Assembly: GCA_025454275.1 (NCBI GenBank) | Contig: JALOOS010000060.1 | Coordinates: 1 to 9,479 of the forward strand | DNA from: Desulfobacterales bacterium | GTDB lineage: Bacteria > Desulfobacterota > Desulfobacteria > Desulfobacterales > SpSt-501 | Reading direction: 5' to 3' | Length of the DNA: 9,479 bases | Shown here: positions 1 through 6,582 of the stretch, piece after piece | Layout: every line of letters begins with the position of its first letter | Numbering within the stretch: position 1 is the first letter of the stretch | Program-made: the position numbers and the translations under genes | Notes under the pieces: model-generated | The model's database searches: none | The model's input: only the letters and a program-made list of their open reading frames with translations | Told to the model about the DNA's origin: nothing

Positions 1-964
1 AGGAGGTTGCCGCAAAGCCCGTCTCCGTCCTCAGGAGGATCTCGCCGTTCGTCCCCACATCGACCAACAAGGTCCCCGGCGGCCGGGCGGTCATATCCGC
101 CGCCAAGGCGGCACCGACGATATCGGCGCCGAGGAAGCCGCTGATCAGCGGCAGCGTCCGCAGCCGGACCGCAGGGTTGAAGGCCAGCCCGATGTCGCCG
201 CCGGACCGGGCCTGTTCATGGGTGAAGCGCGGGGCATAGGGGAAGACCCCGATGCAGGAGGGATCTTCTCCGAGCAGCAGGTGGATCATGGTGCTGTTGC
301 CGACCACCACCATGGAACCGATCCGCAGCCGGTCGATCCCGAGCCGGCGGCACACGGACGACACCGCCCAGTCGATCGCGCTCACTGCCATCTTCTGAAG
401 CCGGGCCGGGTCGGCACCGGCCGTCAGCACGGCGCCGATCCGGCTGATCACATCGTCGCCGAAAATGGCCTGCGGGTTCCGGACCGACATCGACCCGGCC
501 ACGCTGCGGTTGGCGACATCGCAGAGGAAGACGGCGATGGTGGTGGTGCCCAGGTCAACGGCGACCCCGTAGGCGGAGGAAGGCGCCTGCTGCGCAGCCC
601 GGCTGGACGTTACGAACTGGGCCGGCAGGGATGGCAGCCCTTTTTGCACCACCTCGGGGGCGAGCAGACTGCCCTCCGGTATCTCGAGACGGAGAGGCTC
701 GCGAACCCGGGTGCAGCAGGAGAGACGCCAGCCGGCTTCCAGATCGGCATCCTTTATGACGTTCTGCTCACGTTCATCCGGCGGGTCGGCCGCGCTGTGC
801 GGATCGTCCGCGAGCCGCACTCGGCATTTGCCGCACCGGCCGCGGCCGCCGCAATCCGAGCGCAGCATGACGCCGGCCGCGACCAGGGCTTCCATGAGAG
901 GAATTCCTTTTTGCGCACGGATGTGCCGGCCGCCGAAGCGGATCTCAACCGCGTCATCCGCCAT
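1..964 (-). CDS. RACo/RamQ-type corrinoid activation protein (2Fe-2S ferredoxin + ASKHA domain), 3' end outside window
   Basis: This protein probably performs the ATP-driven reduction of inactive Co(II) corrinoid proteins back to Co(I). The first 321 residues are visible. Residues 1-95 form a ferredoxin-like 2Fe-2S domain with C38-x4-C43-x2-C46 and a later C83/C84. After a linker, an ASKHA (actin/hsp70-like ATPase) fold begins with the phosphate loop DLGTTTIAV at 137-145, followed by VGNSTMIHLL at 221-230, a GFLGADIVGAAL block at 276-287 and VDVGTNGEIL at 301-310. Family members are usually about 600 residues, so roughly half is missing past the left edge. The start at 964 has a weak GGA 7 nt upstream. 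An in-frame ATG at 976 is possible, but its AGG directly abuts the codon. An in-frame stop lies a few codons further up. It is divergent from the gene at 1148. The likely clients are the corrinoid proteins at 3956-5881 and 5921-6565. The family call is firm; the client assignment is inferred from proximity. Confidence 0.93.
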   Translation of the reverse strand, partial: MADDAVEIRFGGRHIRAQKGIPLMEALVAAGVMLRSDCGGRGRCGKCRVRLADDPHSAADPPDEREQNVIKDADLEAGWRLSCCTRVREPLRLEIPEGSLLAPEVVQKGLPSLPAQFVTSSRAAQQAPSSAYGVAVDLGTTTIAVFLCDVANRSVAGSMSVRNPQAIFGDDVISRIGAVLTAGADPARLQKMAVSAIDWAVSSVCRRLGIDRLRIGSMVVVGNSTMIHLLLGEDPSCIGVFPYAPRFTHEQARSGGDIGLAFNPAVRLRTLPLISGFLGADIVGAALAADMTARPPGTLLVDVGTNGEILLRTETGFAATS

Positions 965-1074
965 GGAGTGTTCCATCCTGTCGGCTGCAAACGATGAATT
1001 GGCGTGCCGGCGTCATAGTCTAAAATCAAAAAGTCGGCGGATCCATTTTTCTGAAGGTTCAGTTTCAAATTTCT

Positions 1075-1103
1075 TGGACAGCAGTGAAAGCCCATAGTAT
1101 GAT
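1075..1103 (+). promoter_or_regulatory. Predicted sigma70-like promoter for the activation-protein/larA genes
   Basis: The hexamer TGGACA (1075-1080, 5 of 6 to TTGACA) is separated by exactly 17 nt from TATGAT (1098-1103, 5 of 6 to TATAAT). It lies in the AT-richer gap between divergent genes, about 45 nt before the ribosome binding site at 1137-1142, and points right. I found no equally good promoter for the leftward activator gene in the same gap. This is a prediction from consensus matching only. Confidence 0.5.
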
Positions 1104-1136
1104 TCCGGGGATTTTTCAACGTGCGCCGAATGGCTG

Positions 1137-1142
1137 AGGAGG
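1137..1142 (+). promoter_or_regulatory. Strong ribosome binding site AGGAGG preceding a broken reading frame
   Basis: A perfect AGGAGG sits 5 nt before a GTG at 1148 and 3 nt before an ATG at 1146. Both frames stop within eight codons (TAG at 1160 and TGA at 1167), while the long coding frame continues one register away. A full-strength site here argues that the original start of the following gene was about 1148 and that its frame was lost a few codons later. A short leader peptide from the ATG is the alternative. Confidence 0.6.
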
Positions 1143-1147
1143 TTGAT

Positions 1148-1819
1148 GTGGAGAAGTCTTAGAGCTTGATGGGGTTCGCGTGGACCCGGGTGCCGCCGTT
1201 GCGCGCCTGCGGGTCGCCGATCGCGGGCTCGTCGAGCGGCTCATCGATTCCGTACAAAAAGCAATGGCGCCGGCGGCCGCCTTCCGGGTCTGCTATGTCG
1301 ATGGGAAACGCGACGATGGGGTCACCCTCGACGGGATATCCTTCACCAGCCGCGTGCTGCGGCGCAACCTGGAGAAGGTCGGCCGCGTCTTCCCGTTTGT
1401 GCTGACCGCAGGCCGGGGGCTGGATGAGCTCATCGATGCTCGAAAAATACCTGCTGGATGAGATCGGCAACATGGCCCTGCGGGAGGCCCGCGCCCGGTT
1501 CGAGCGGGAGCTTCGATCCCGGTTCGCCCTTGAGACGATCTCCTGCATGGCGCCCGGCTCCCTCGCGGAGTGGCCGATCGAAGAGCAGGCGCCCCTCTTC
1601 CGCCTGTTGCCCGGGGTGGAGGCCGCCATCGGGGTGCAGTTGACGGAGAGCTTTCTGATGCTGCCCCGCAAGTCGGTCTCCGGCATCTACTTCCCCTCCG
1701 AGGGGACCTTTTTCAGCTGCCAGCTCTGCCCGCGCGAGCGCTGCGAGGGCCGCAAAGCGCGCTTCGACCCGGACAAAGCCCGCACCTTCGGTCTCTCGCC
1801 GGACCGGGAGGTATCATGA
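1148..1819 (+). pseudogene. Methionine synthase activation-domain-like protein, disrupted by two apparent frameshifts
   Basis: About 225 residues resemble small stand-alone relatives of the vitamin B12-dependent methionine synthase activation domain. The N-terminal part is read in the frame from about 1153 to about 1446 (FTSRVLRRNLEKVGRVFPFV, then a GRGLDEL block). The C-terminal part is read one frame over, from about 1446 to 1819 (YLLDEIGNMALREAR, GSLAEWPIEEQAPLF, then SVSGIYFP and CQLCPRERC). The switch falls at five As (1443-1447); removing one A joins the halves as DARKYLLDEIG. At the 5' end the AGGAGG/GTG at 1148 is out of frame; one extra T at 1159-1160 would give MEKSLELDG and restore it. 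The remaining legal start in the first frame is a GTG at 1180, which would lose the first strand. The stop overlaps the larA ATG. It could be a real pseudogene, sequencing error, or two overlapping ORFs (1180-1461 and 1424-1819). An accessory role in corrinoid reactivation is inferred from neighbours. Confidence 0.75.
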
Positions 1820-3105
1820 CGACCGCGCTCTTGTTCGGCCGCAGCCGCCTTGCGGTCGCGTTGCCGGAGGCGGTCGCCCTCACCGCGGTGCACAAACGCC
1901 CGATGCCGCGGATCGACCATCCGGACGCCGCCATCCGACAGGCCCTGGACTCCCCGCGCACCTGCCCTCCGCTCCGGGAGCTGGCGCGTACACGCCGGAC
2001 GGCCTGCATTTTGATCTGCGATATCACCCGCCCCGTGCCCCACGGCCGGCTGCTGCCCCCCCTGATAGACGCGCTCACCGCCGGCGGCGTGAGCACGCAC
2101 GACATCCTGATCCTGGTCGCGACCGGTCTTCACCGGCCCAACGAAGGCGACGAGCTGCGCGAGGTGATCGGCTCCGACGCCGTTTTTCAATCGATTCCGA
2201 TCGCCAACCACTTCGCGCGCGACCGCGACGCCCATGCGGACCTGGGCCGCACCGCCTCCGGGATCCCGATTCTCATCGACCGGCGGTTTGTCGCCGCCGA
2301 CCTGCGCATCGCCGTGGGGTTGGTCGAGCCGCATTTCATGGCCGGCTACTCCGGCGGTCGGAAGCTCGTCGTTCCGGGGGCGGCCCACTGCGACACCATC
2401 TTCCGGCTCCATGCCGGGGGAATCATGGACCACCCCCTTTCCGCCAACTGCGTGATCACGGGCAACCCGGTGCACCGCGAGCAGATGGAGATGGTCGCGG
2501 CCGTGGGCGAGATCTTCGCCCTGAACGTCGTCATCGACGAGGAGCGGCAGATCGGCTTCGTGAACTTCGGGCAGATCGAGGCCGGCCACGCCGAGGCGGT
2601 GGCCTTCATGCGCCGCTATGCGGAGGTGCCCGTGGGACGGCGGTTTCACACGGTGCTCACCTCCGCCGCCGGCTACCCGCTCGACAAGACCTTCTACCAG
2701 ACCATCAAGGGAATGGTCGGGGTCCTCGACATCCTCGCGCCGGGCGGCACCATCGTCATCGCGAGCGAATGCTCAGAGGGGATGGGGAGCGCCGAATTCG
2801 TGGAGGCCCAGCGCCGGCTCCGCCGCCGGGGACCCGACGGCTTCATGGCCGACGTCCTCGGCCGCAACCTGGCGCGGATCGATGAATGGCAGACGCAGAT
2901 GCTGGTCAAGGCCATGCGCCGGGGGCGGGTCGCCCTTTACACGACCGGCCTGTCGGCCGCCGACCTCGCCGACACCTGTGTGACCCCGGCGGCTTCGGTG
3001 GAAGAGGCCGTTCTGGAAAGCGTCGCCGCCCATCGGGACTTCCACGTGGCAGTCGTCCCGGAGGGGCCCTATGTCATCCCGATCGTCGGCGGCGCATCGG
3101 CGTAG
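1816..3105 (+). CDS. larA: LarA-family nickel-pincer (lactate racemase-like) enzyme
   Basis: This 429-aa protein matches LarA, the nickel-dependent lactate racemase that carries a pincer nucleotide cofactor covalently bound to a lysine. The residues expected from Lactobacillus plantarum LarA are present with near-identical numbering: D69 and R72 in CDITRP, H106 in ATGLHRPN, H173 in EPHFMAGYSGG, cofactor-binding K183 in GGRK, and nickel-ligand H199 in RLHAGG. Length is typical. The start ATG is preceded by GGAGG 4 nt upstream and overlaps the previous stop as ATGA, which predicts translational coupling. An in-frame extension upstream would lie inside the preceding gene and is rejected. LarA homologues act on several 2-hydroxyacids, so the substrate need not be lactate. 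No larB, larC or larE cofactor genes are visible. Its place beside methyltransferase genes suggests a hydroxyacid-bearing substrate or product, which is inference. Confidence 0.92.
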   Translation: MTTALLFGRSRLAVALPEAVALTAVHKRPMPRIDHPDAAIRQALDSPRTCPPLRELARTRRTACILICDITRPVPHGRLLPPLIDALTAGGVSTHDILILVATGLHRPNEGDELREVIGSDAVFQSIPIANHFARDRDAHADLGRTASGIPILIDRRFVAADLRIAVGLVEPHFMAGYSGGRKLVVPGAAHCDTIFRLHAGGIMDHPLSANCVITGNPVHREQMEMVAAVGEIFALNVVIDEERQIGFVNFGQIEAGHAEAVAFMRRYAEVPVGRRFHTVLTSAAGYPLDKTFYQTIKGMVGVLDILAPGGTIVIASECSEGMGSAEFVEAQRRLRRRGPDGFMADVLGRNLARIDEWQTQMLVKAMRRGRVALYTTGLSAADLADTCVTPAASVEEAVLESVAAHRDFHVAVVPEGPYVIPIVGGASA

Positions 3106-3114
3106 GGGCGGCCA

Positions 3115-3915
3115 TCAGGGTGCCGCGAGCTTCCCGGCGCGAAAGGCCTTGAGATAATTCATGCAGAAGGGGTCCCGGCCCATCAGGGTTTCGGCCGTGG
3201 TGATGCAGGCCATCATGCGTTTGTCGAGCGGATTGACGATGGCGCCGTCCAGACCCCGGGCGACGGCCATCACCATGAAGGTCTGATTGAGGAACCGACG
3301 CTCCGGCAGCCCGAAGGAGATGTTCGACAGCCCGCACATCGTGTGCACTCCCGGAAAGCTCCGGGTGATGCGCTCGATCGCCTGCAGGAACTCGACGCCG
3401 AAGGTGTTGTTCGTCGCGACGGGCTGCACCAGCGGGTCGACGTAGATGTCGCCGATCGCAACCCCCTTCTGCACCAGCCCGTTCACCAGTTGGTCGGCGA
3501 TGGCCAGGCGCTGATCGGCGGTCTCCGGCATCCCCGCATCGCTCATGCACAAGGCCACCACCTTGCTCCTGGATTCGGCGACCAGCGGCAGCAGCGCCTC
3601 CCAGCGCTCCTTTTCGAGCGAAATGGAGTTGATCAGGGCCGTGCCCCGGTGCACGCCGAGTGCGGCGGCGATCGCCATCGGGTCCGGGCTGTCGATGCAG
3701 CAGGGCGCCGCCAACGCCTCCTGGACCGTGGCCACGAGCCACTTCAGAAGGTCGGGCTCCTGGCCGACGAAAACCCCGGCGTTGACATCAATGTAATCCG
3801 CCCCGTGCTCCCGCTGGTCGCGGGCCAGGGCGGCGACCGCCGCGGCGTCCCGGCGCTCGATCAGATCCCGCACGGATGGCCGGCTCGCGTTGATCAGCTC
3901 TCCTACGATCAGCAT
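3115..3915 (-). CDS. Methyltetrahydrofolate:corrinoid protein methyltransferase (AcsE/MtqA-like, pterin-binding TIM barrel)
   Basis: The protein is a pterin-binding TIM barrel of about 266 residues, close to the length of Moorella AcsE. Counting from the ATG at 3918, the pterin-site residues of AcsE (D75, N96, D160, N199) correspond to D76 in CIDSPDP, N97 in LINSIS, D161 in YVDPL and N199 in GLSNIS. It begins with LIVGELINA and carries GADYIDVNAG at 39-48. In this operon it most likely moves the methyl group from methylated corrinoid protein to tetrahydrofolate, as MtqA does, though the reaction is reversible. Two consecutive ATGs occur (3918 and 3915). AGGAGG lies 3 nt before the first and 6 nt before the second, and the family N-terminus fits the second, so 3915 was chosen. 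It starts 40 nt after the upstream fusion gene and is probably the last gene of the operon. The family is clear; the physiological direction is inferred. Confidence 0.92.
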   Translation of the reverse strand: MLIVGELINASRPSVRDLIERRDAAAVAALARDQREHGADYIDVNAGVFVGQEPDLLKWLVATVQEALAAPCCIDSPDPMAIAAALGVHRGTALINSISLEKERWEALLPLVAESRSKVVALCMSDAGMPETADQRLAIADQLVNGLVQKGVAIGDIYVDPLVQPVATNNTFGVEFLQAIERITRSFPGVHTMCGLSNISFGLPERRFLNQTFMVMAVARGLDGAIVNPLDKRMMACITTAETLMGRDPFCMNYLKAFRAGKLAAP

Positions 3916-3955
3916 CATGCCCCTCCTGATTCTTGCCGGCGGCGAAACCCCCGCC

Positions 3956-5881
3956 CTACCGTTTCAGCAGCTCCCGGGCCACGTCGACCGAGGCGCCGGC
4001 GTCCGCGCCGTAGCCGTCCGCCCCGATCTCGCGCGCGAACCTCGCGTTGACCGGCGCCCCGCCCACCATCACCTTCACCGCGCCCCGCAGGCCGCGCACC
4101 GCGAGCAGGTCGATCACCTTTTTCATCTCCGGCATGGTCGTGGTCAAGAGGGCCGACATCCCCAGGATCTCCGGCCGGTGTTGCTCGACCGCCGCCACGA
4201 ACTCCTCGACCCCGATGTTGATACCCAGATCGACCACCTCGAACCCCACCCCGCGCAGCATGGTGGCCACCATGTTCTTGCCGATGTCGTGCAGGTCCCC
4301 GCGCACCGTGCCGAGGAGAACCCGGCCGCTCGCCTCCTTCTTCTCCTTTGCCAGGTAGGGCTCCAGCACCCCCAGCGCCGTATTCATGGCACGCGCGGAG
4401 AGCAGCACCTCGGGAATGAAGACCGTCCCGTCCCGGAAACGGCCGCCGATCACCTCCATGGCGCTGAGCATCCCGCGATGAAGGATCTCCTTGGCGCCCA
4501 CTCCGCGGTCGAGCAGCGCACGCACGTGCAGGGTGATGCCCGCGTCGTCTCCGGCCAGCACACTCGCGTGCACGGCGGCAAAGGTTTCATCGGGCAGCGA
4601 CGCCGCCACCGCCCGCTCCCCGGCCGCTGTCAGGCGCTCCGCGCTCAAGGGCCGCAGCGCCCCGGCTTCGAGCGGCAGCCGCCCCTCCTTTTCGACCCGC
4701 TCCCCCACCCGGACCAGGCGATCGAAGTCGGCGTTGGGCGGGGTGGTGTCGGCCACCGAGAGGATGATGCGGCGCCCGGGGGCCACGGCCGCGAAAAAGT
4801 GGTCGAGGTAGCGGTCCAGTTCATCGAGGCTCGCCGTGGCCGGCGAGAGAAGCGACTGGATCAGCCCGCCCATGAGGGTCAGCTTATTCGAGCGGCACCA
4901 GCGGTCGTAGTAGGCTTCGATCGGCAGCTTGGTCATGGGGGCGCAGCAGACCGCCTCGGCCACGTGCATGCCGGAATCGGCGATGATGTCGATCAAGTTC
5001 TGGTTTTCGCCGTCGCAGTGGCAGATCATCCGCTTGCCCTTGGAGGCAAGCACCTCCGCCGCCTTGCGCAGCCAGGGGCTCAGCTCCTTCTCGAAATAGG
5101 GCGGATAGGTGATCATGTCGTCGTAGTTCGCGCCCCACAGGACCGCCTCGGCCGGGGAGTCCGCCACCACCTTCAAAATCTGGTCGTACACCCCGCCGAT
5201 CGCCTCGGCCAGGCGGCGCATCTCCTTGTGGTGGTCGTTGTAGTGGAAGAAGAATTCAGTGGCATCCAGGAAGTCGCGCTGGATGTGGTGGATGGGCGAG
5301 GCGGAGAAGACGCCCATCATCACGGCCACCCCGTCCTCGCCGACGCGCCCCTGCCAGGCCCGGTAGCGCTCGTAGTCGGGGACGACGGTGATGTTCTCGA
5401 AGATGAAGGCCCAGACGGCGTAGTCCTCGGGCCGCTTGATCGCGTGCTCCTTCACCCAGGTGATGGAGACGCCCGCCCGGCGCATCTCCTCGTTGATCAC
5501 CTCGGTGGTGCTGACGACCCCCTGGGGGGTGTGGTACTCCACCCGGGTCGCCTCCTCGTCCTCCCGGCGGCTCTTGATGACCTCGAGGCGCACATTCGGT
5601 GAAAAACGGATGCGGTAGCCGTTCTCCTTCAGGCTGTAGAGCCCGATGCCGCGGGTCACGTTCTCCTGGGGATCGACCACCTCCAGCAGCTCCGGGATCA
5701 CCTTGTGCAGGGCCCAGCCCTCGGCCCGGGCGATCTCATCGGCGCTGCGCCCCTGGTGGCGTTCCGGCAGGGTGCCCCGGTAGGAGTTGGAGTTGTACCA
5801 GAGGTCGAAACGGGGCGTGTAGGGCATCACATCCGGGGTCTCCCCCCGCATGGCCATGAGGATCCGCTCTTTCTTCGTCAT
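3956..5881 (-). CDS. Fused URO-D-family methyltransferase and corrinoid-binding protein
   Basis: This 641-aa protein joins two usually separate components. Residues 1 to about 395 are a URO-D-type TIM barrel opening with MTKKERILMAMRGETPD. At 286-291 it has ICHCDG, where the zinc H-x-C-G of MtaA/MtbA would fall; aligned on the glycine this reads H288-x-D290-G291, with cysteines at C287, C289, C312 and C313. A linker (about 396-428) leads to a helical cap (about 429-515) and a Rossmann B12 domain (about 518-641) with D529-x-H531-x-x-G534 in GDLHDIGKN, S576-x-L578 and G607-G608. H531 should be the lower axial cobalt ligand. The layout recalls chloromethane dehalogenase CmuA. It should demethylate a substrate onto its own tethered corrinoid, then pass the methyl to the pterin enzyme encoded 40 nt downstream. 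AGGAGG lies 10 nt before the start. The substrate is unknown; aryl methyl ethers are one candidate. Confidence 0.93.
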   Translation of the reverse strand: MTKKERILMAMRGETPDVMPYTPRFDLWYNSNSYRGTLPERHQGRSADEIARAEGWALHKVIPELLEVVDPQENVTRGIGLYSLKENGYRIRFSPNVRLEVIKSRREDEEATRVEYHTPQGVVSTTEVINEEMRRAGVSITWVKEHAIKRPEDYAVWAFIFENITVVPDYERYRAWQGRVGEDGVAVMMGVFSASPIHHIQRDFLDATEFFFHYNDHHKEMRRLAEAIGGVYDQILKVVADSPAEAVLWGANYDDMITYPPYFEKELSPWLRKAAEVLASKGKRMICHCDGENQNLIDIIADSGMHVAEAVCCAPMTKLPIEAYYDRWCRSNKLTLMGGLIQSLLSPATASLDELDRYLDHFFAAVAPGRRIILSVADTTPPNADFDRLVRVGERVEKEGRLPLEAGALRPLSAERLTAAGERAVAASLPDETFAAVHASVLAGDDAGITLHVRALLDRGVGAKEILHRGMLSAMEVIGGRFRDGTVFIPEVLLSARAMNTALGVLEPYLAKEKKEASGRVLLGTVRGDLHDIGKNMVATMLRGVGFEVVDLGINIGVEEFVAAVEQHRPEILGMSALLTTTMPEMKKVIDLLAVRGLRGAVKVMVGGAPVNARFAREIGADGYGADAGASVDVARELLKR

Positions 5882-5920
5882 CTCCGGGGTCCCTCCTTTG
5901 CGCGCAACGCTGGCGCCGCA

Positions 5921-6565
5921 CTATCCCTTGGCATCCACAATCCGCCGGGCCAGGGCGACCGCCTCGGCCGCGTTGGCGCCGTAGCCGTCGGCGCCGATCT
6001 TTTCGGCAAAACCGGGGTCTACCGGCGCCCCGCCGACCAGCACCTTGACCCGGTCGCGCAGGCCCTGGCGTTGCAGCTCTCCGATCACCTTCTGCATCTC
6101 GGGCATGGTGGTTGTCAGCAGGGCGGAAAGCCCGAGGATGTCCGGCTGGATCGTGCGCACCTGATCGACCAGCTTCTCGACGCTGAGATCCACCCCCAGG
6201 TCCATCACCTTGAACCCGGCCCCTTCGAGCATCATGGAGACCAGGTTCTTCCCGATGTCGTGCAGATCGCCCTTCACGGTGGCCATCACCACGGTGCCGC
6301 GGGAGCGGCTCTCGCCCGCTGCCAGGCGGGGTTTTACGACGTCGAGCCCGGCTTTCATGGTGACGGCCGAAACCAGCATCTCCGGCACGAAGATCCGCCC
6401 CGCCCCGAAGTCCGTCCCGACCACGTCCATGGCCGCGATGAGGGCGTCGTTGATGAGGGTGGAGGGGTCGGCTCCCGCCTCCAGCGCCTGCTGCACCAGG
6501 GCCTTGATCTCGCCGTGGCGGCCGCCGATGACCGCCGCCTTGATCCTGTCCAGATGATCCGACAT
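5921..6565 (-). CDS. Stand-alone corrinoid protein (methyl carrier, MtaC/MtbC/MtvC/MtqC type)
   Basis: The 214-aa protein is a complete methyl-carrying corrinoid protein. A four-helix cap (about 1-88, with the VPEML region at 60-64) is followed by a Rossmann B12 domain with D100-x-H102-x-x-G105 in GDLHDIGKN, S147-x-L149 in LSALLTTTMPEM and VGGAPV at 177-182. H102 is the predicted cobalt ligand. The start at 6565 has AGGAG 8 nt upstream; reading further up would run into the previous gene, so a longer start is rejected. By eye its B12 domain is roughly 55-60% identical to the corrinoid half of the fusion protein encoded next (3956-5881), so the two are close paralogues. It lies 17 nt after the URO-D gene at 6583 and should accept a methyl group from that protein or from the one at 7746. 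The pairing is inferred from gene order. Confidence 0.95.
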   Translation of the reverse strand: MSDHLDRIKAAVIGGRHGEIKALVQQALEAGADPSTLINDALIAAMDVVGTDFGAGRIFVPEMLVSAVTMKAGLDVVKPRLAAGESRSRGTVVMATVKGDLHDIGKNLVSMMLEGAGFKVMDLGVDLSVEKLVDQVRTIQPDILGLSALLTTTMPEMQKVIGELQRQGLRDRVKVLVGGAPVDPGFAEKIGADGYGANAAEAVALARRIVDAKG

Positions 6566-6582
6566 GGTGGTTGCTCCTCTCC

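Noticed and set aside
218..997. Plus-strand open frame of 259 codons
   Set aside because: It is antisense to the RACo-type activator, which has clear ferredoxin and ASKHA motifs on the minus strand.
1090..1124. Possible leftward promoter (TTGAAA with TACTAT or TATGGG) for the activator gene
   Set aside because: The spacing is only 14 nt for the better -10 hexamer, and the alternative at 17 nt matches 3 of 6; too weak to annotate.
1570..1815. N-terminal extension of the LarA homologue
   Set aside because: The extension lies inside the preceding gene in another frame; the ATG at 1816 has its own GGAGG and gives the normal LarA N-terminus and residue numbering.
1687..2649. Minus-strand open frame of 320 codons
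   Set aside because: It is antisense to the well-supported LarA homologue and has low-complexity shadow composition.
3890..5602. Very long plus-strand open frame (570 codons)
   Set aside because: It lies antisense to the fusion methyltransferase, is rich in H, R, G and D in a way typical of high-GC shadow frames, and shows no family motif.
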